This document shows positions 1-9,058 of a stretch of 64,000 bases of DNA, in pieces. Position numbers and translations under genes: made by a program. Source of the stretch: Nostoc carneum NIES-2107 (GTDB lineage: Bacteria > Cyanobacteriota > Cyanobacteriia > Cyanobacteriales > Nostocaceae); contig AP018180.1 in assembly GCA_002368155.1 (NCBI GenBank), positions 620,001 to 684,000 on the forward strand. Reading direction: 5' to 3'. The notes under the pieces are model-generated. The model did not search any database and was not told the origin of the DNA. It saw only the letters and a list, made by a program, of their open reading frames with translations. Positions within the stretch are counted from its first letter, which is position 1, and each line of letters opens with the position of its first letter.

Positions 1-94
1 GGGATAAAAGTCTGTAATTATCCTTAACTTATCGCCATCTGCCCTTGCTGTTCCTCAACCGATAGTCAGCAAAGTGCAATTTTTCATCACCCAT

Positions 95-315
95 AAACAA
101 CCTTAACTACTTGGTCACCAAACAGTTAAGGTTCTCTATGGATGAGGTAGCGTTGATAAACAACCTTAACCCCTTGGTCATCAAACAGTTAAGGTTCTCT
201 ATGGATGAGGTAGCGTTGATAAACAACCTTAACCCCTTGGTCGTCAAATAGTTAAGGTTCTCTATGGATGAGGTAGGGTTCATAAGCAACCTTAACTCCT
301 TGGTCACCAATGAGT
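95..315. repeat. 63-bp tandem repeat with nested palindromes (about 3.5 units)
   Basis: Units start at 95, 158, 221 and 284, so the period is exactly 63 bp; the fourth unit is cut short and diverges after about 25 bp. Each complete unit carries outer inverted arms AACCTTAAC / GTTAAGGTT, and inside them a second palindrome, TTGGTCACCAA in units 1 and 4 and slightly degenerate in units 2 and 3. Because 63 is a multiple of three, an open minus-strand frame of 79 codons crosses the array, but it has no start signal and I do not regard it as a gene. It resembles the tandem repeats common between genes in heterocystous cyanobacteria. Function unknown. Confidence 0.85.
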
Positions 316-604
316 TAACAGCAGCATCCAGGCAATTAAACCACATATCCTCGAGGGTTTGGCATTGCCCTCCCTCTAGAATTGATGTGTCGCCAACATT
401 ATTTGAATTGGTATTAAATGCGTAGGTTGGCGAGCCAGTGCGTTGCGGAAGACAGTTGCACAGGAAGGTTTCCCCAACTCACTGATTGCGCGCTACCCAG
501 CAGAAAGACTCTGCCTATATTCCGCTTCACTTCATTCCCAATGACAAATGACCAATGACAAATGCAAAACTGCATAACCCCTCAACCCTCAGAGATATAT
601 GTAA
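316..604. repeat. Repeat-rich spacer upstream of the TPR-CHAT gene
   Basis: No gene seen. The stretch holds a dispersed cyanobacterial repeat end, AACATTATTTGAATTGGTAT (395-414), whose reverse complement recurs near 52806, a block ending in ggtttccccaact (about 465-480), and an STRR made of atgacaaa/atgacca units at 540-564. A short open frame over 562-783 lies across the start of the next gene and has no coding character. Confidence 0.6.
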
Positions 605-649
605 TTGCAACGCTCAAGAACTCAGCTCCAACAGCGTCAGCAGATTCTT

Positions 650-3600
650 ATGTTCAAACGACTTTCATTCAAGCTTCAAAGAGTACCAGTCAAAATAAGG
701 TTAAAACCTGCCATACTAACTCAAACAGCCAAAAACCACCTTTGCCGCTTCAAAATTACGAATTACACCTTCCCCAAGCATAACCCTGTGAAATTGCTAA
801 CTTGGTCAATCGCTACAGCAATGACATTAGGACTACTGGTGAGTATACCCAGGGAAGTTGCCGGACAAACCCAACCACAATTATTAGCCCAACAGTCCGC
901 AGAGTTAGCCGAAGCTAAGCAACTCAATCAACAAGTGGAGCAGTTGTATCAGCAAGGCAAATATAGTGAAGCCATCCCCATTGCAGAAAGAGCCTTAGCA
1001 ATTCGGGAGAAAATACTGGGTCAAGAACATCCCGATGTAGCAGAAAGCCTGAACAATTTAGCTCTACTTTACTCTTCACAAGGAAATTATGCCAAAGCCG
1101 AACCCCTGTACCACCGCTCTCTGGCAATTTGGGAGAAGGTACTGGGTAAAGAACACCCCGATGTCGCTAATAGCCTGAACAATTTAGCTGCACTTTACCA
1201 AGTACAGGGGAATTATGACAAAGCTGAAACCCTTTACCTCCGTTCTCTGGCGATTCGGGAGCAAGTAATGGGTAAAGAACATCCCGATGTGGCAACTAGC
1301 CAGAACAATTTGGCAGAACTTTATCGAGTACAGGGGAATTATGCCAAAGCCGAAACCCTTTACCTCCGTTCTCTGGCGATTCGGGAGCAAGTACTGGGTA
1401 AAGAACACCCCGATGTCGCTAATAGCCTGAACGGTTTAGCAGCACTTTACCAAGTACAGGGGAATTATGCCAAAGCTGAACCCCTTTACCTCCGTTCTCT
1501 GGCGATTCGGGAGCAAGTACTGGGTAAAGGACATCCCTATGTCGCTAATAGCCAGAACAATTTGGCAGAATTTTATCGAGTACAGGGGAATTATGCCAAA
1601 GCTGAACTCCTTTACCTCCGCTCTCTAGCAATTTGGGAGAAAGCGCTGGGTCAAGAACATCCCTCTGTGGCAATTAGCCTGAACAATTTAGCTGAACTTT
1701 ACCGAGTACAGGGGAATTATGCCGAAGCTGAACCCCTGTACCTCCGCTCTCTGGCAATTCGGGAGAAGTTGCTAGGTCAAGAACATCCCTCTGTCGCTAC
1801 TAGCCTGAACAATTTAGCTGCACTTTACCGGGTGCAGGGGAATTATGCCGAAGCTGAACCCCTGTACCTCCGCTCTCTGACGATTCGGGAGAAGTTGCTG
1901 GGTCAAGAACATCCCTCTGTCGCTACTAGCCTGAACAATTTAGCTGAACTTTACCAGGTACAGGGGGATTATGCCAAAGCCGAACCCCTGTACCTCCGCT
2001 CTCTGGCGATTTACGAGAAAGCGCTGGGTCAAGAACATCCCTCTGTCGCTACTAGCCTGAACAATTTAGCTGTATTTTACGATTCACGAGGGAGTTATGC
2101 CAAAGCCGAATCCCTGTACCTCCGCTCTCTGGCGATTTACGAGAAAGCGCTAGGTCAAGAACATCCCGATGTGGCTACTAGCCTGAACGGTTTAGCAGCA
2201 CTTTACCGAGTACAGAGGAATTATGCCAAAGCCGAACCCCTGTACCTCCGCTCTCTGGCGATTACAGAAAAGATGCTGGGTCAAGAACATCCCGATATGG
2301 CTACTAACCTGAACAGCTTAGCTCTACTTTATTGGACGCAGGGTGATATCAATCGCACCTGTGATTTTCTCACCCGTGGACTCGCAGTTGAAGAACAAAA
2401 TTTGCAACTCATCTATGCTGTGGGTTCAGAACAAAGAAAACAAAACTACGCTCAAACCTTTAATGGTAGTACATACATTTCTGTTTCTCTCGCCCTACAA
2501 CAATCTACTAAAAACCCCACATTAGCCAAACTCGCCCTAGCTACTGTACTCCGACGTAAAGGACGGGTGCTAGATGCCATGACTGACACAGTGCAGACAT
2601 TACGCACCCAGTTAGCAAACAACCCAGAAACCAAAAAGCTGTTTGATGATTGGTTGAACGTACAGCAACAGTTAGCCACCTTAGTATATCGCGGACAGGG
2701 GCAAGAGAAATTTGAAGTTTATCAAGGGCAAATTAAACAATTAGAAGCTCAAAAAGAACGCTTAGAAGAACAGGTAAGCGCTAAAAGTGCCGAATTCCGC
2801 CAAGCAATTCAACCTGTGGAATTAGCCGCTATCCAAGCCCAAATTCCCCAGGATGCTGCAATGGTGGAAATTGTGCAATACCAGCCATACAATCCCAAAG
2901 CTAAAAAAGACAGCGAACAATGGGGTAAACCGCGTTATGCAGCAGCAGTGCTGCGTGCTGCTGGCGAACCGAAGTGGGTTGATTTAGGTGATGCTGCAAC
3001 TATTGATAAGTCTGTTGCTAGTTTCCGCGAGTTTATTAGATATCAACCAATTGATGGTAAAACCTCTGCCCGTCTCCAGAAAGCCGCCCGCGCTTTAGAT
3101 GAGCAAATCATGGCTCCCATCCGTCCCCTATTAGGCGATGCGCGTCACTTGTTGCTTTCACCAGATGGGCAGTTAAACTTGATACCCTTTGAAGCCCTCA
3201 AAGATGAGCAAAATCAATATCTAGTCCAACGTTACGCTTTCTCTTACCTCACCACTGGGCGAGACTTACTCAGCTTGCAAACCACAGCCAAAGCCGCCTC
3301 AAATCCTGTAGTCTTTGCAAACATCGACTACAAGCAACAAGATACCACAGTTGCAGCCAAGTCCCGTGGTTCAAATCAGCGTTCCATTGACTTTGCTGAT
3401 TTAGCATTTGACTCATTGGCATCGACTTTAGCAGAAGGGCAAGAAATCAAAAAGATTTTCCCCCAAGCCAGCCTGATATTAGGAAAACAAGCCACAGAAG
3501 CCGCTATTAAACAATTAAACGCACCCAGAATTTTACATTTAGCGACGCATGGCTTCTTTTTACCAGATAAAGAAGTCCAACCCCCAAGCAATAATTTAAA

Positions 3601-4069
3601 TCAGCAATTAGAAAAACCCCCAGCTTTAAATATAGAAAATCCCTTATTACGTTCTGGTTTAGCTTTAGCTGGTTTTAATAACCGTCAAAACAAACAAAAA
3701 ACCGATACCGATGATGGAGTTCTCACCGCTTTAGAAGTTGCTGGTTTAAATTTACGTGGTACAGAATTAGTAGTTTTATCTGCTTGTGAAACTGGACTGG
3801 GGGACGTAAAAATTGGTGGTGGTGTTTACGGCTTGCGGCGTGCTTTAGTAATTGCAGGTTCGCAAACTCAACTGTTAAGTTTATGGCAAGTAGCTGATGA
3901 TAGCACTAAAGATTTAATGGTGAAATATTATGAGAAATTGCAAGCTGGAAAGGGTAGACATGAAGCACTGCGAGAGGTGCAGTTAGAGTTCCTCAAGAAT
4001 CCGCAATATCAGCATCCTTATTATTGGGCGAGTTTTATTCCTTCGGGCAATTGGCGGGCGATGAAGTAA
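650..4069 (+). CDS. TPR-CHAT protein, exported, kinesin-light-chain-type repeats
   Basis: An N-terminal hydrophobic segment (about residues 47-70 from ATG 650) looks like a signal peptide. It is followed by ten consecutive 42-residue TPRs of the kinesin-light-chain type (unit ending LG(Q/K)EHP, containing LNNLAxLY and A(K/E)AEPLYLRSL), a degenerate last repeat, a coiled linker and a C-terminal CHAT domain. The CHAT caspase-like dyad is visible as His in HLATHGFF (codon 3548-3550) and Cys in LSACETGLG. CHAT domains are clan CD peptidase relatives often joined to TPRs in cyanobacteria (HetF type); the substrate is unknown. The frame is open upstream to TTG 605. GTG 788 would put the signal peptide right at the N-terminus and may be the true start; no start has a convincing ribosome binding site. 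The repeats are nearly identical in DNA (126 bp period, about 1028-2290), which implies recent expansion. Confidence 0.9.
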   Translation: MFKRLSFKLQRVPVKIRLKPAILTQTAKNHLCRFKITNYTFPKHNPVKLLTWSIATAMTLGLLVSIPREVAGQTQPQLLAQQSAELAEAKQLNQQVEQLYQQGKYSEAIPIAERALAIREKILGQEHPDVAESLNNLALLYSSQGNYAKAEPLYHRSLAIWEKVLGKEHPDVANSLNNLAALYQVQGNYDKAETLYLRSLAIREQVMGKEHPDVATSQNNLAELYRVQGNYAKAETLYLRSLAIREQVLGKEHPDVANSLNGLAALYQVQGNYAKAEPLYLRSLAIREQVLGKGHPYVANSQNNLAEFYRVQGNYAKAELLYLRSLAIWEKALGQEHPSVAISLNNLAELYRVQGNYAEAEPLYLRSLAIREKLLGQEHPSVATSLNNLAALYRVQGNYAEAEPLYLRSLTIREKLLGQEHPSVATSLNNLAELYQVQGDYAKAEPLYLRSLAIYEKALGQEHPSVATSLNNLAVFYDSRGSYAKAESLYLRSLAIYEKALGQEHPDVATSLNGLAALYRVQRNYAKAEPLYLRSLAITEKMLGQEHPDMATNLNSLALLYWTQGDINRTCDFLTRGLAVEEQNLQLIYAVGSEQRKQNYAQTFNGSTYISVSLALQQSTKNPTLAKLALATVLRRKGRVLDAMTDTVQTLRTQLANNPETKKLFDDWLNVQQQLATLVYRGQGQEKFEVYQGQIKQLEAQKERLEEQVSAKSAEFRQAIQPVELAAIQAQIPQDAAMVEIVQYQPYNPKAKKDSEQWGKPRYAAAVLRAAGEPKWVDLGDAATIDKSVASFREFIRYQPIDGKTSARLQKAARALDEQIMAPIRPLLGDARHLLLSPDGQLNLIPFEALKDEQNQYLVQRYAFSYLTTGRDLLSLQTTAKAASNPVVFANIDYKQQDTTVAAKSRGSNQRSIDFADLAFDSLASTLAEGQEIKKIFPQASLILGKQATEAAIKQLNAPRILHLATHGFFLPDKEVQPPSNNLNQQLEKPPALNIENPLLRSGLALAGFNNRQNKQKTDTDDGVLTALEVAGLNLRGTELVVLSACETGLGDVKIGGGVYGLRRALVIAGSQTQLLSLWQVADDSTKDLMVKYYEKLQAGKGRHEALREVQLEFLKNPQYQHPYYWASFIPSGNWRAMK

Positions 4070-4161
4070 TAATCAGTAGGGCGTTTTAATTAAAAATAAC
4101 TAGCAAGGGTTGTCATTGGTCATTCGTCTTTTGTCATTTGTCATATCATATCCGCTAAATG

Positions 4162-4300
4162 ATACCAATTTTAAGTGAAGTTGCATATATCTTGATCCCC
4201 CTAAATCCCCCTTAAAAAGGGGGACTTTGATTCTTTTACCTCCTTTTTTAAGGGGGGTTAGGGGGGATCTAATTCTGTGCAGCCTCATGAACAATGGTAT
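4162..4300. repeat. MITE-like element with ATACCA/TGGTAT ends and a large internal palindrome
   Basis: The ends read ATACCAATTTT and CAATGGTAT. Between 4194 and 4269 lies a long imperfect inverted repeat whose arms begin GATCCCCCTAA and end TTAGGGGGGATC, with a C-run/A-run core. The same gatccccctaaat style palindrome is common in filamentous cyanobacteria. A second repeat follows at about 4372-4457, with GGAATGCTC / GAGCATTC arms around a ttgggtttcg...caacccaacc core and an AAATTGGTATAAC end. No gene lies between 4070 and 4509. Confidence 0.6.
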
Positions 4301-4509
4301 TACGATATGTCATCACACTCTCTACGAGACGCTACGTAAACACAATGACAAAATATATTTTTACACATTTGGAATGCTCCCCAAGGTTTTGGAGTGTTGG
4401 GTTTCGCAAAGCCTCAACCCAACCTACATTTATAGCGAGCATTCTTCAAATTGGTATAACAAATTGTGGTAAAACAATTAGATAATTCAAAAGCAAGAAC
4501 AAAGCACAA

Positions 4510-5502
4510 ATGACGATAACATCGCACTTTTACCAAACACATTTAAAGCAGAAACTAGATATATTTTTGCGTCAACCATTGCAAAAAACTTTCTGGGGAA
4601 TTGTTTGTTTAATACTTTTATTTAGTATTGGTATTGTATCTGTCAATGCAGCACAGCCATTACGCCAACCTTCACTCTGGCAAATTTATCAGCAGTCACT
4701 CAAAAACGCAAAATATGTTGACTTGACTCATACAATTGCTCCGACAATTCCTGTATGGTCTGGTTTTAGTTCATCAAAGTTTGCACCTGCAATTAATCCC
4801 AAAACTGGTGAACCATACACCTTCCAAAAAGATGGGTTTGAAGCAACTCATTACGATTTATCTACCGATCAGCTAGGAACCCAATTAGATCCACCTGCTC
4901 ACTGGAACCCTGACTATCCAGCTATGGATGAGTTACCAGCAACTTTTGCTGTTCGTCCTCTAGTAATAATTCCCATCCAAGATAAAGTTGCTCTAGACCC
5001 TAATTACCATCTGAGTGTCAAAGATATTCAGGATTGGGAACGCAAACATGGCAGGATTCCCCAAGGCTCAGTTGTGTTTGTGCGCTCAGATTGGTCTAAA
5101 GCATGGCCAAACCCCGAACTAGCCACAAGAACTAAGTTTCCTGGGGTGAAGCTAGAAGCTTTAAAGTTTCTGCACCTTGAGCGCCAAATTCTTTTCCACG
5201 GACACGAACCCCTTGATACAGATAGCACCCCAACGCTGGAAGGAGAAGCTTGGCTGTTGCAAAATGGATATGCTCAAGCAGAAGGTGTGACAAATCTAGA
5301 CCAAGTACCAGAAACAGGCGCGTTGATTTCTATTGGCTATCCTAAATTTAAAGGTGGTTTAGGCGGTTATGCACGTTATATTGCTATCTGTCCACCAAAC
5401 TGGAAATACGGCGTTCGGGTAGGTCAAATACCGGAATCTCCCCTGCCAAAAGCAGATAAACCGCTGCATTGGGATACAAAATTGGGTGTACGGGTACGGT
5501 GA
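4510..5502 (+). CDS. Cyclase-family (PF04199-type) metal-dependent hydrolase, exported
   Basis: This 330-residue protein has a hydrophobic segment at about 28-46 followed by VNA-A, fitting a signal peptide or N-terminal anchor. The body matches the cyclase / kynurenine-formamidase fold family: DLTHTIAPTIPVW near 70-83, then QLGTQLDPPAHW at 121-132, which is the position of the family metal motif HxGTHxDxPxH. Here Asp127, Pro129 and His131 are kept, but the two other His positions are Gln121 and Gln125. A later HGHEPLDTD segment fits the usual second half of the site. Family members hydrolyse amides or cyclic compounds; the substrate cannot be told. It stands alone, flanked by repeat spacers. 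Start ATG 4510 is the only one that keeps the signal segment. Confidence 0.8.
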   Translation: MTITSHFYQTHLKQKLDIFLRQPLQKTFWGIVCLILLFSIGIVSVNAAQPLRQPSLWQIYQQSLKNAKYVDLTHTIAPTIPVWSGFSSSKFAPAINPKTGEPYTFQKDGFEATHYDLSTDQLGTQLDPPAHWNPDYPAMDELPATFAVRPLVIIPIQDKVALDPNYHLSVKDIQDWERKHGRIPQGSVVFVRSDWSKAWPNPELATRTKFPGVKLEALKFLHLERQILFHGHEPLDTDSTPTLEGEAWLLQNGYAQAEGVTNLDQVPETGALISIGYPKFKGGLGGYARYIAICPPNWKYGVRVGQIPESPLPKADKPLHWDTKLGVRVR

Positions 5503-5910
5503 GAAGAAGTAATTAGTTACGCAACTGGTACGCCCATCTTCTGGTTTAAGAGTTAAGAGTCAAGGGGAGCCACTGCGGTCTTGGGGTTTCCCCAAGTAGA
5601 GCAAGTGGCGTTCAAGGGTCAAAAATTCAGGTTTTTTGGACTTTTGAAACTTGACAGCCTCAAGGAAAAAAATGTGACACTTGTGTAAGTAATAACGGTG
5701 CGTTGCGCTACGCGACAACATACCTTACTCAATTACTGCGTACACCAGAACAGATGACAATCGAAGGTGAATGTATCTATTTTGATAGACATCGAACTTT
5801 CTTTTCAAGTCAGCCATTCACGCCAGGTTTTGCCACAACCAAGGATGAAAATCTTTCTTTCCCATGCCCAATGCCCAATGCCCATTTTTAAGTCAGTCGT
5901 TGAGTTTCGC
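5503..5910. other. Spacer with degenerate repeats, no supported gene
   Basis: It contains a ggtttccccaag block (5584-5597), a gtgcgttgcgctacgcgac palindromic fragment (5698-5716) and a short tail of cccatgcccaatgcccaatgccc STRR units (5862-5886). A 62-codon open frame at 5703-5891 ends inside the STRR and matches nothing I recognise. It could be a remnant of a broken gene, but the sequence does not show it. Confidence 0.5.
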
Positions 5911-6306
5911 TTATAATGAGTTTCGATGTCTGATGAAAAGCTGTTCGACACATAACAAGATGATCGTTAGCGTCGTTGCTGCTTGTCCAATTGCATAATT
6001 TGTCCAGTTTTCAGTCAGCACGATAAAGACGAAGGAAAAAAGCGTTGTGGCAATGATTAGCCAAGGGGCAATCGCGCCTATTTTTTGCCTCCATACAGCT
6101 CGCTCACGCAGTCTATTGTGACTATTGAGAACGTATTGCTGCCAAAACTGAAAGGTACTAAGCACTGCGAAAAGGTACAATAGCCCTACATTGACGAACA
6201 GAACGTTTTTAAGCTGTGAAGCGGTGTCAGGTTGCTGAAGCGCGATTGCGGCTAAACAAGTTCCTACGGTTAGATACAAAACTGTAAACACAGTAAAGCG
6301 ACGCAT
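5911..6306 (-). CDS. Small integral membrane protein, unknown
   Basis: This 131-residue protein has four hydrophobic stretches (about residues 5-22, 33-50, 76-96 and 103-120) separated by a basic, Arg/Gln-rich loop (NSHNRLRERAVWRQK) that would be cytoplasmic. I do not recognise a family. It is read toward the cyclase gene and starts 215 bp after the end of the transketolase gene, which runs the same way, so a shared transcript is possible. Composition and start (ATG at 6306) look normal. Confidence 0.55.
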   Translation of the reverse strand: MRRFTVFTVLYLTVGTCLAAIALQQPDTASQLKNVLFVNVGLLYLFAVLSTFQFWQQYVLNSHNRLRERAVWRQKIGAIAPWLIIATTLFSFVFIVLTENWTNYAIGQAATTLTIILLCVEQLFIRHRNSL

Positions 6307-6520
6307 TGCTCTATCCTGCCAAAATTTGTTCTAAATATTAAAATTCCCCACCCTAGATTTGATTCAGGGTGGGGACTCTAAATTTTACGTTAGCACTTGC
6401 TCTACCATCTCTAACGATAGGTATAGAACTTACGCATTGATAGAAAAGCCAAAGTAACAGGTATAGTTTTCAAGGCTTATAGCTAGATTTTTCCATGATA
6501 TTTTAGCGATCGCACTTTAT

Positions 6521-8422
6521 CTAGCCAACTAACTCTTTCACCTTCTTCATAATGCCCACTGGATCGATACCTTGATGGGGATACTGTTCCCACAAGCCAC
6601 CGGAACCTTCTCTATAAGTTCCCAGGTGAGCATATTTAGGAGTCAAACCGCGTTCTAATAGCCAGGAACCAAAACGGCTACCTAAGCCAGTGCGACGGTT
6701 GAAGGCTTCCACTACTAAGACAAAGGGGGCTTTACCAATTTTAGCGATCGCTTCTTCATCAACTACATTTAAAGTTGGTTTGTTAATTAAACCCACGTCT
6801 AAGCCTTCTTGCTTCAGGCGTTCCACCGCATCCACACAACGGTATAAAGCATCGCCAAAGCTGACAATATAACCTTGTGTGCCTTCGCGGATAATTTCAT
6901 CTTTATCGGGGACAAATTTATAACCATTGCCAAAGAATTCATTGCCGTTACTATCCAAAATATTGGGGACTTTGGAACGGGTGGAGAAAATAAACCGCAG
7001 TCCGGGGTCAAAAAATACCGCTTCTACACAAGCTGTCATTTGATTCACATCGGCGGGGAAGTAGAGTCTTGTGTCATGGCGGTCATCCAAGCCATTATCG
7101 GCAAACATATTATTTAAGCCGAAGTGACAGGTGTTATCCGCCATATCATCGATACCTGCATGGGAAAAGTGACAGAGAACGTTAGATTGGTTTAACCGCG
7201 CCATTGTGATTTCGGAAATGCACATTTCTAAAAAGGCGCTGAAGGTGGCGAAAATGCCTTGTTTGCCTTTTACCATCCCAAACCCTGACGCAGCCGAGAA
7301 ATTACCCCTTTCCATGATGCCAGAGGGGATAAATACTTCGGGATAGGTATCGTGTATTTTCTTCAATCCGCAGGAACCTTCTAAGTCGCTATCAATGACT
7401 AAGACTTTTTCCTTGCGTTCGGTTTCACTCATGCGGCTGAGGACATTTACCACAGCTTCCCCAAACACGTTGCGGTTAGCACCCCATTTATCACTAGAAC
7501 CAATAAATGTATAGGTTTGCTTGGGTTTCTCGATATTTTTCAGGTATTCCACCGCCGCAGTTTGTCCGCGAGATTCGAGATATTTTATCGCCAAATCCAC
7601 AGAAATCACGTCATGACCGTGGGTTGAGCCTTCTAAGCCTTCAATACCGGGACACATGGGGCGTTTGTTGATGACTGCGATCGCACCGGGTGTATTTACG
7701 GCTTCGCACAGGCGGCTGTACAAATCGTCTAAATCTTCCCCATCTCCTTGAAGTATCTTTAATCCATGCCCTTCTAAGGTTTTGGCGACGGTGAAACCAG
7801 GTAAATATTTAGAAGGATGTCCGGCGATTGTCACATCATTATCATCAATAATTAGCTTGACGTTGAGATGTTGAGCAACAGCCAACCGCGCGGCTTCTGC
7901 GTCGTTACCTTCCTGCTGGGAACCATCGGAACCAAGGCAGAAAACTACTTTGCCAGGATTCGCCATTGCCACACCGTTGACGTAAGGCCAGACGTGTCCC
8001 AATCTTCCAGAGCTAAATTTTACCCCAGGAGTAAACCCTAATTCTGGGTGTCCGGGTAAATGAGAATGGGCTGCACGATATTGTAACAGGCGCTCGGCTG
8101 GTAAATCCCCATGCAGCGTTGACATGAGATACTGGGTAGCGACACGATGTCCAGCTTCATCAAAGAAAATCGGCACAAATTGCTCTGATAATCCCCGGAA
8201 GAAAGCATCGAGAATCATCACTTCTGGAACTGTATCGTATGGCCCACCAGTATGACCACCCACGCCTCTAGCTGCACCTGTAGCGGTAAAAAACACGATC
8301 GCATCTCGGCAAAGTTGAATATTGGCTTTGAGTGCGTCTCTTTGTTCCGTCGTCAGGGTAGGATTCGCCGGATTGAGTGATAAATACTTGTAAGCACCGA
8401 GATCAATAGGAAATTTAGTCAT
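6521..8422 (-). CDS. Transketolase-family protein (divergent form)
   Basis: This 633-residue thiamine-diphosphate enzyme belongs to the transketolase/DXS superfamily. The cofactor motif is visible as CLGSDGSQQEGNDAEAARLA followed by LIIDDNDV (about residues 162-200). A middle pyrimidine-binding domain (about 320-480, with IMERGNFSAASGFGM) and a C-terminal transketolase domain (about 500-633) follow. The N-terminus, with ARGVGGHTGGPYDTVPEV, differs from the canonical Calvin-cycle enzyme (usually about 670 residues with NSGHPGLPMG), so this is probably a second, divergent transketolase rather than the main tkt. Its sugar substrates are not certain. A DeoR-type sugar-phosphate-responsive regulator is encoded divergently 636 bp away and could control it; that link is inference. 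Confidence 0.85.
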   Translation of the reverse strand: MTKFPIDLGAYKYLSLNPANPTLTTEQRDALKANIQLCRDAIVFFTATGAARGVGGHTGGPYDTVPEVMILDAFFRGLSEQFVPIFFDEAGHRVATQYLMSTLHGDLPAERLLQYRAAHSHLPGHPELGFTPGVKFSSGRLGHVWPYVNGVAMANPGKVVFCLGSDGSQQEGNDAEAARLAVAQHLNVKLIIDDNDVTIAGHPSKYLPGFTVAKTLEGHGLKILQGDGEDLDDLYSRLCEAVNTPGAIAVINKRPMCPGIEGLEGSTHGHDVISVDLAIKYLESRGQTAAVEYLKNIEKPKQTYTFIGSSDKWGANRNVFGEAVVNVLSRMSETERKEKVLVIDSDLEGSCGLKKIHDTYPEVFIPSGIMERGNFSAASGFGMVKGKQGIFATFSAFLEMCISEITMARLNQSNVLCHFSHAGIDDMADNTCHFGLNNMFADNGLDDRHDTRLYFPADVNQMTACVEAVFFDPGLRFIFSTRSKVPNILDSNGNEFFGNGYKFVPDKDEIIREGTQGYIVSFGDALYRCVDAVERLKQEGLDVGLINKPTLNVVDEEAIAKIGKAPFVLVVEAFNRRTGLGSRFGSWLLERGLTPKYAHLGTYREGSGGLWEQYPHQGIDPVGIMKKVKELVG

Positions 8423-8443
8423 TTGTTATTTGTCCTTTGTTAA

Positions 8444-8665
8444 TTATTGGGCATGGGGCATTGGGCATTGGGCATGGGTAATGAGTAATGAGTAGTGAGT
8501 AGTGAGTAATGAGTAATGAGTAATGAGTAATAAGTAATTGGAATTAAGAATTTCCCCCTGGCTACCCAATCCCCATTCCCCATTCCCCTTTTCCCCAGTC
8601 CCCAATCCCCAATCCCCAGTCCCCTTTTCCCCAGTCCCCAATCCCCAATCCCCAGTCCCCAAACT
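8444..8665. repeat. STRR block: three kinds of heptanucleotide tandem repeat
   Basis: In order: ggcattg units (8450-8475), taatgag/tagtgag units (8478-8535), and a long run of ccccaat / ccccagt / ccccttt units (8570-8660). These are classic short tandemly repeated repetitive sequences of heterocystous cyanobacteria. The block lies just upstream of the transketolase start, in its leader region. The rest of the spacer to 9058 is AT-rich and shows no gene; promoters for the two divergent genes must lie here. Confidence 0.85.
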
Positions 8666-9058
8666 ATGCACGAATATGCTTGAATCCAAGTGAAGATACA
8701 GTTAAATGCACGAAAACATACACTTTACCGCTATTGTGAAATGAATAACCCTTGCAGCAATCTCTCTTTTGGCAGAAGATAGGTTGAAATGTCTGCTTGC
8801 TGGTATAGGAAAAAGCAGCCGGAGGTGATATCAAGTCCGATTTAATACTGATCGCTAGGTTGACACTGTTCAATCGAAAAGCTTACTCTATAAGGATTTA
8901 GAGCGATAAGCACGGGGGGAGTTGTTTGATCGGCAATTAGGCGGACATCAGATTGAGTCTAATGCTTGTGATTTATTTGTATTGAACTATATGCAATAAG
9001 TATAAACTCACAAACCTGCAATTTCAAGATTAAAAACGCAACTTCCGGAAAATTAATT

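Noticed and set aside
95-315. CRISPR array
   Set aside because: The whole 63-bp unit repeats without variable spacers, and no cas genes are present.
107-346. 79-codon minus-strand frame with 21-residue repeats
   Set aside because: It is open only because the 63-bp tandem unit is a multiple of three; there is no ribosome binding site and the DNA shows palindromes, not codon structure.
562-783. Short plus-strand frame before the CHAT gene
   Set aside because: It overlaps the start of the large CHAT gene in another frame and begins in an STRR.
5703-5891. 62-codon plus-strand frame
   Set aside because: It ends within cccaatgcccaatg STRR units and has no recognisable family or start signal.
8444-8689. 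81-codon minus-strand frame
   Set aside because: Composed entirely of STRR heptamers read as GTGDWGL-type repeats.
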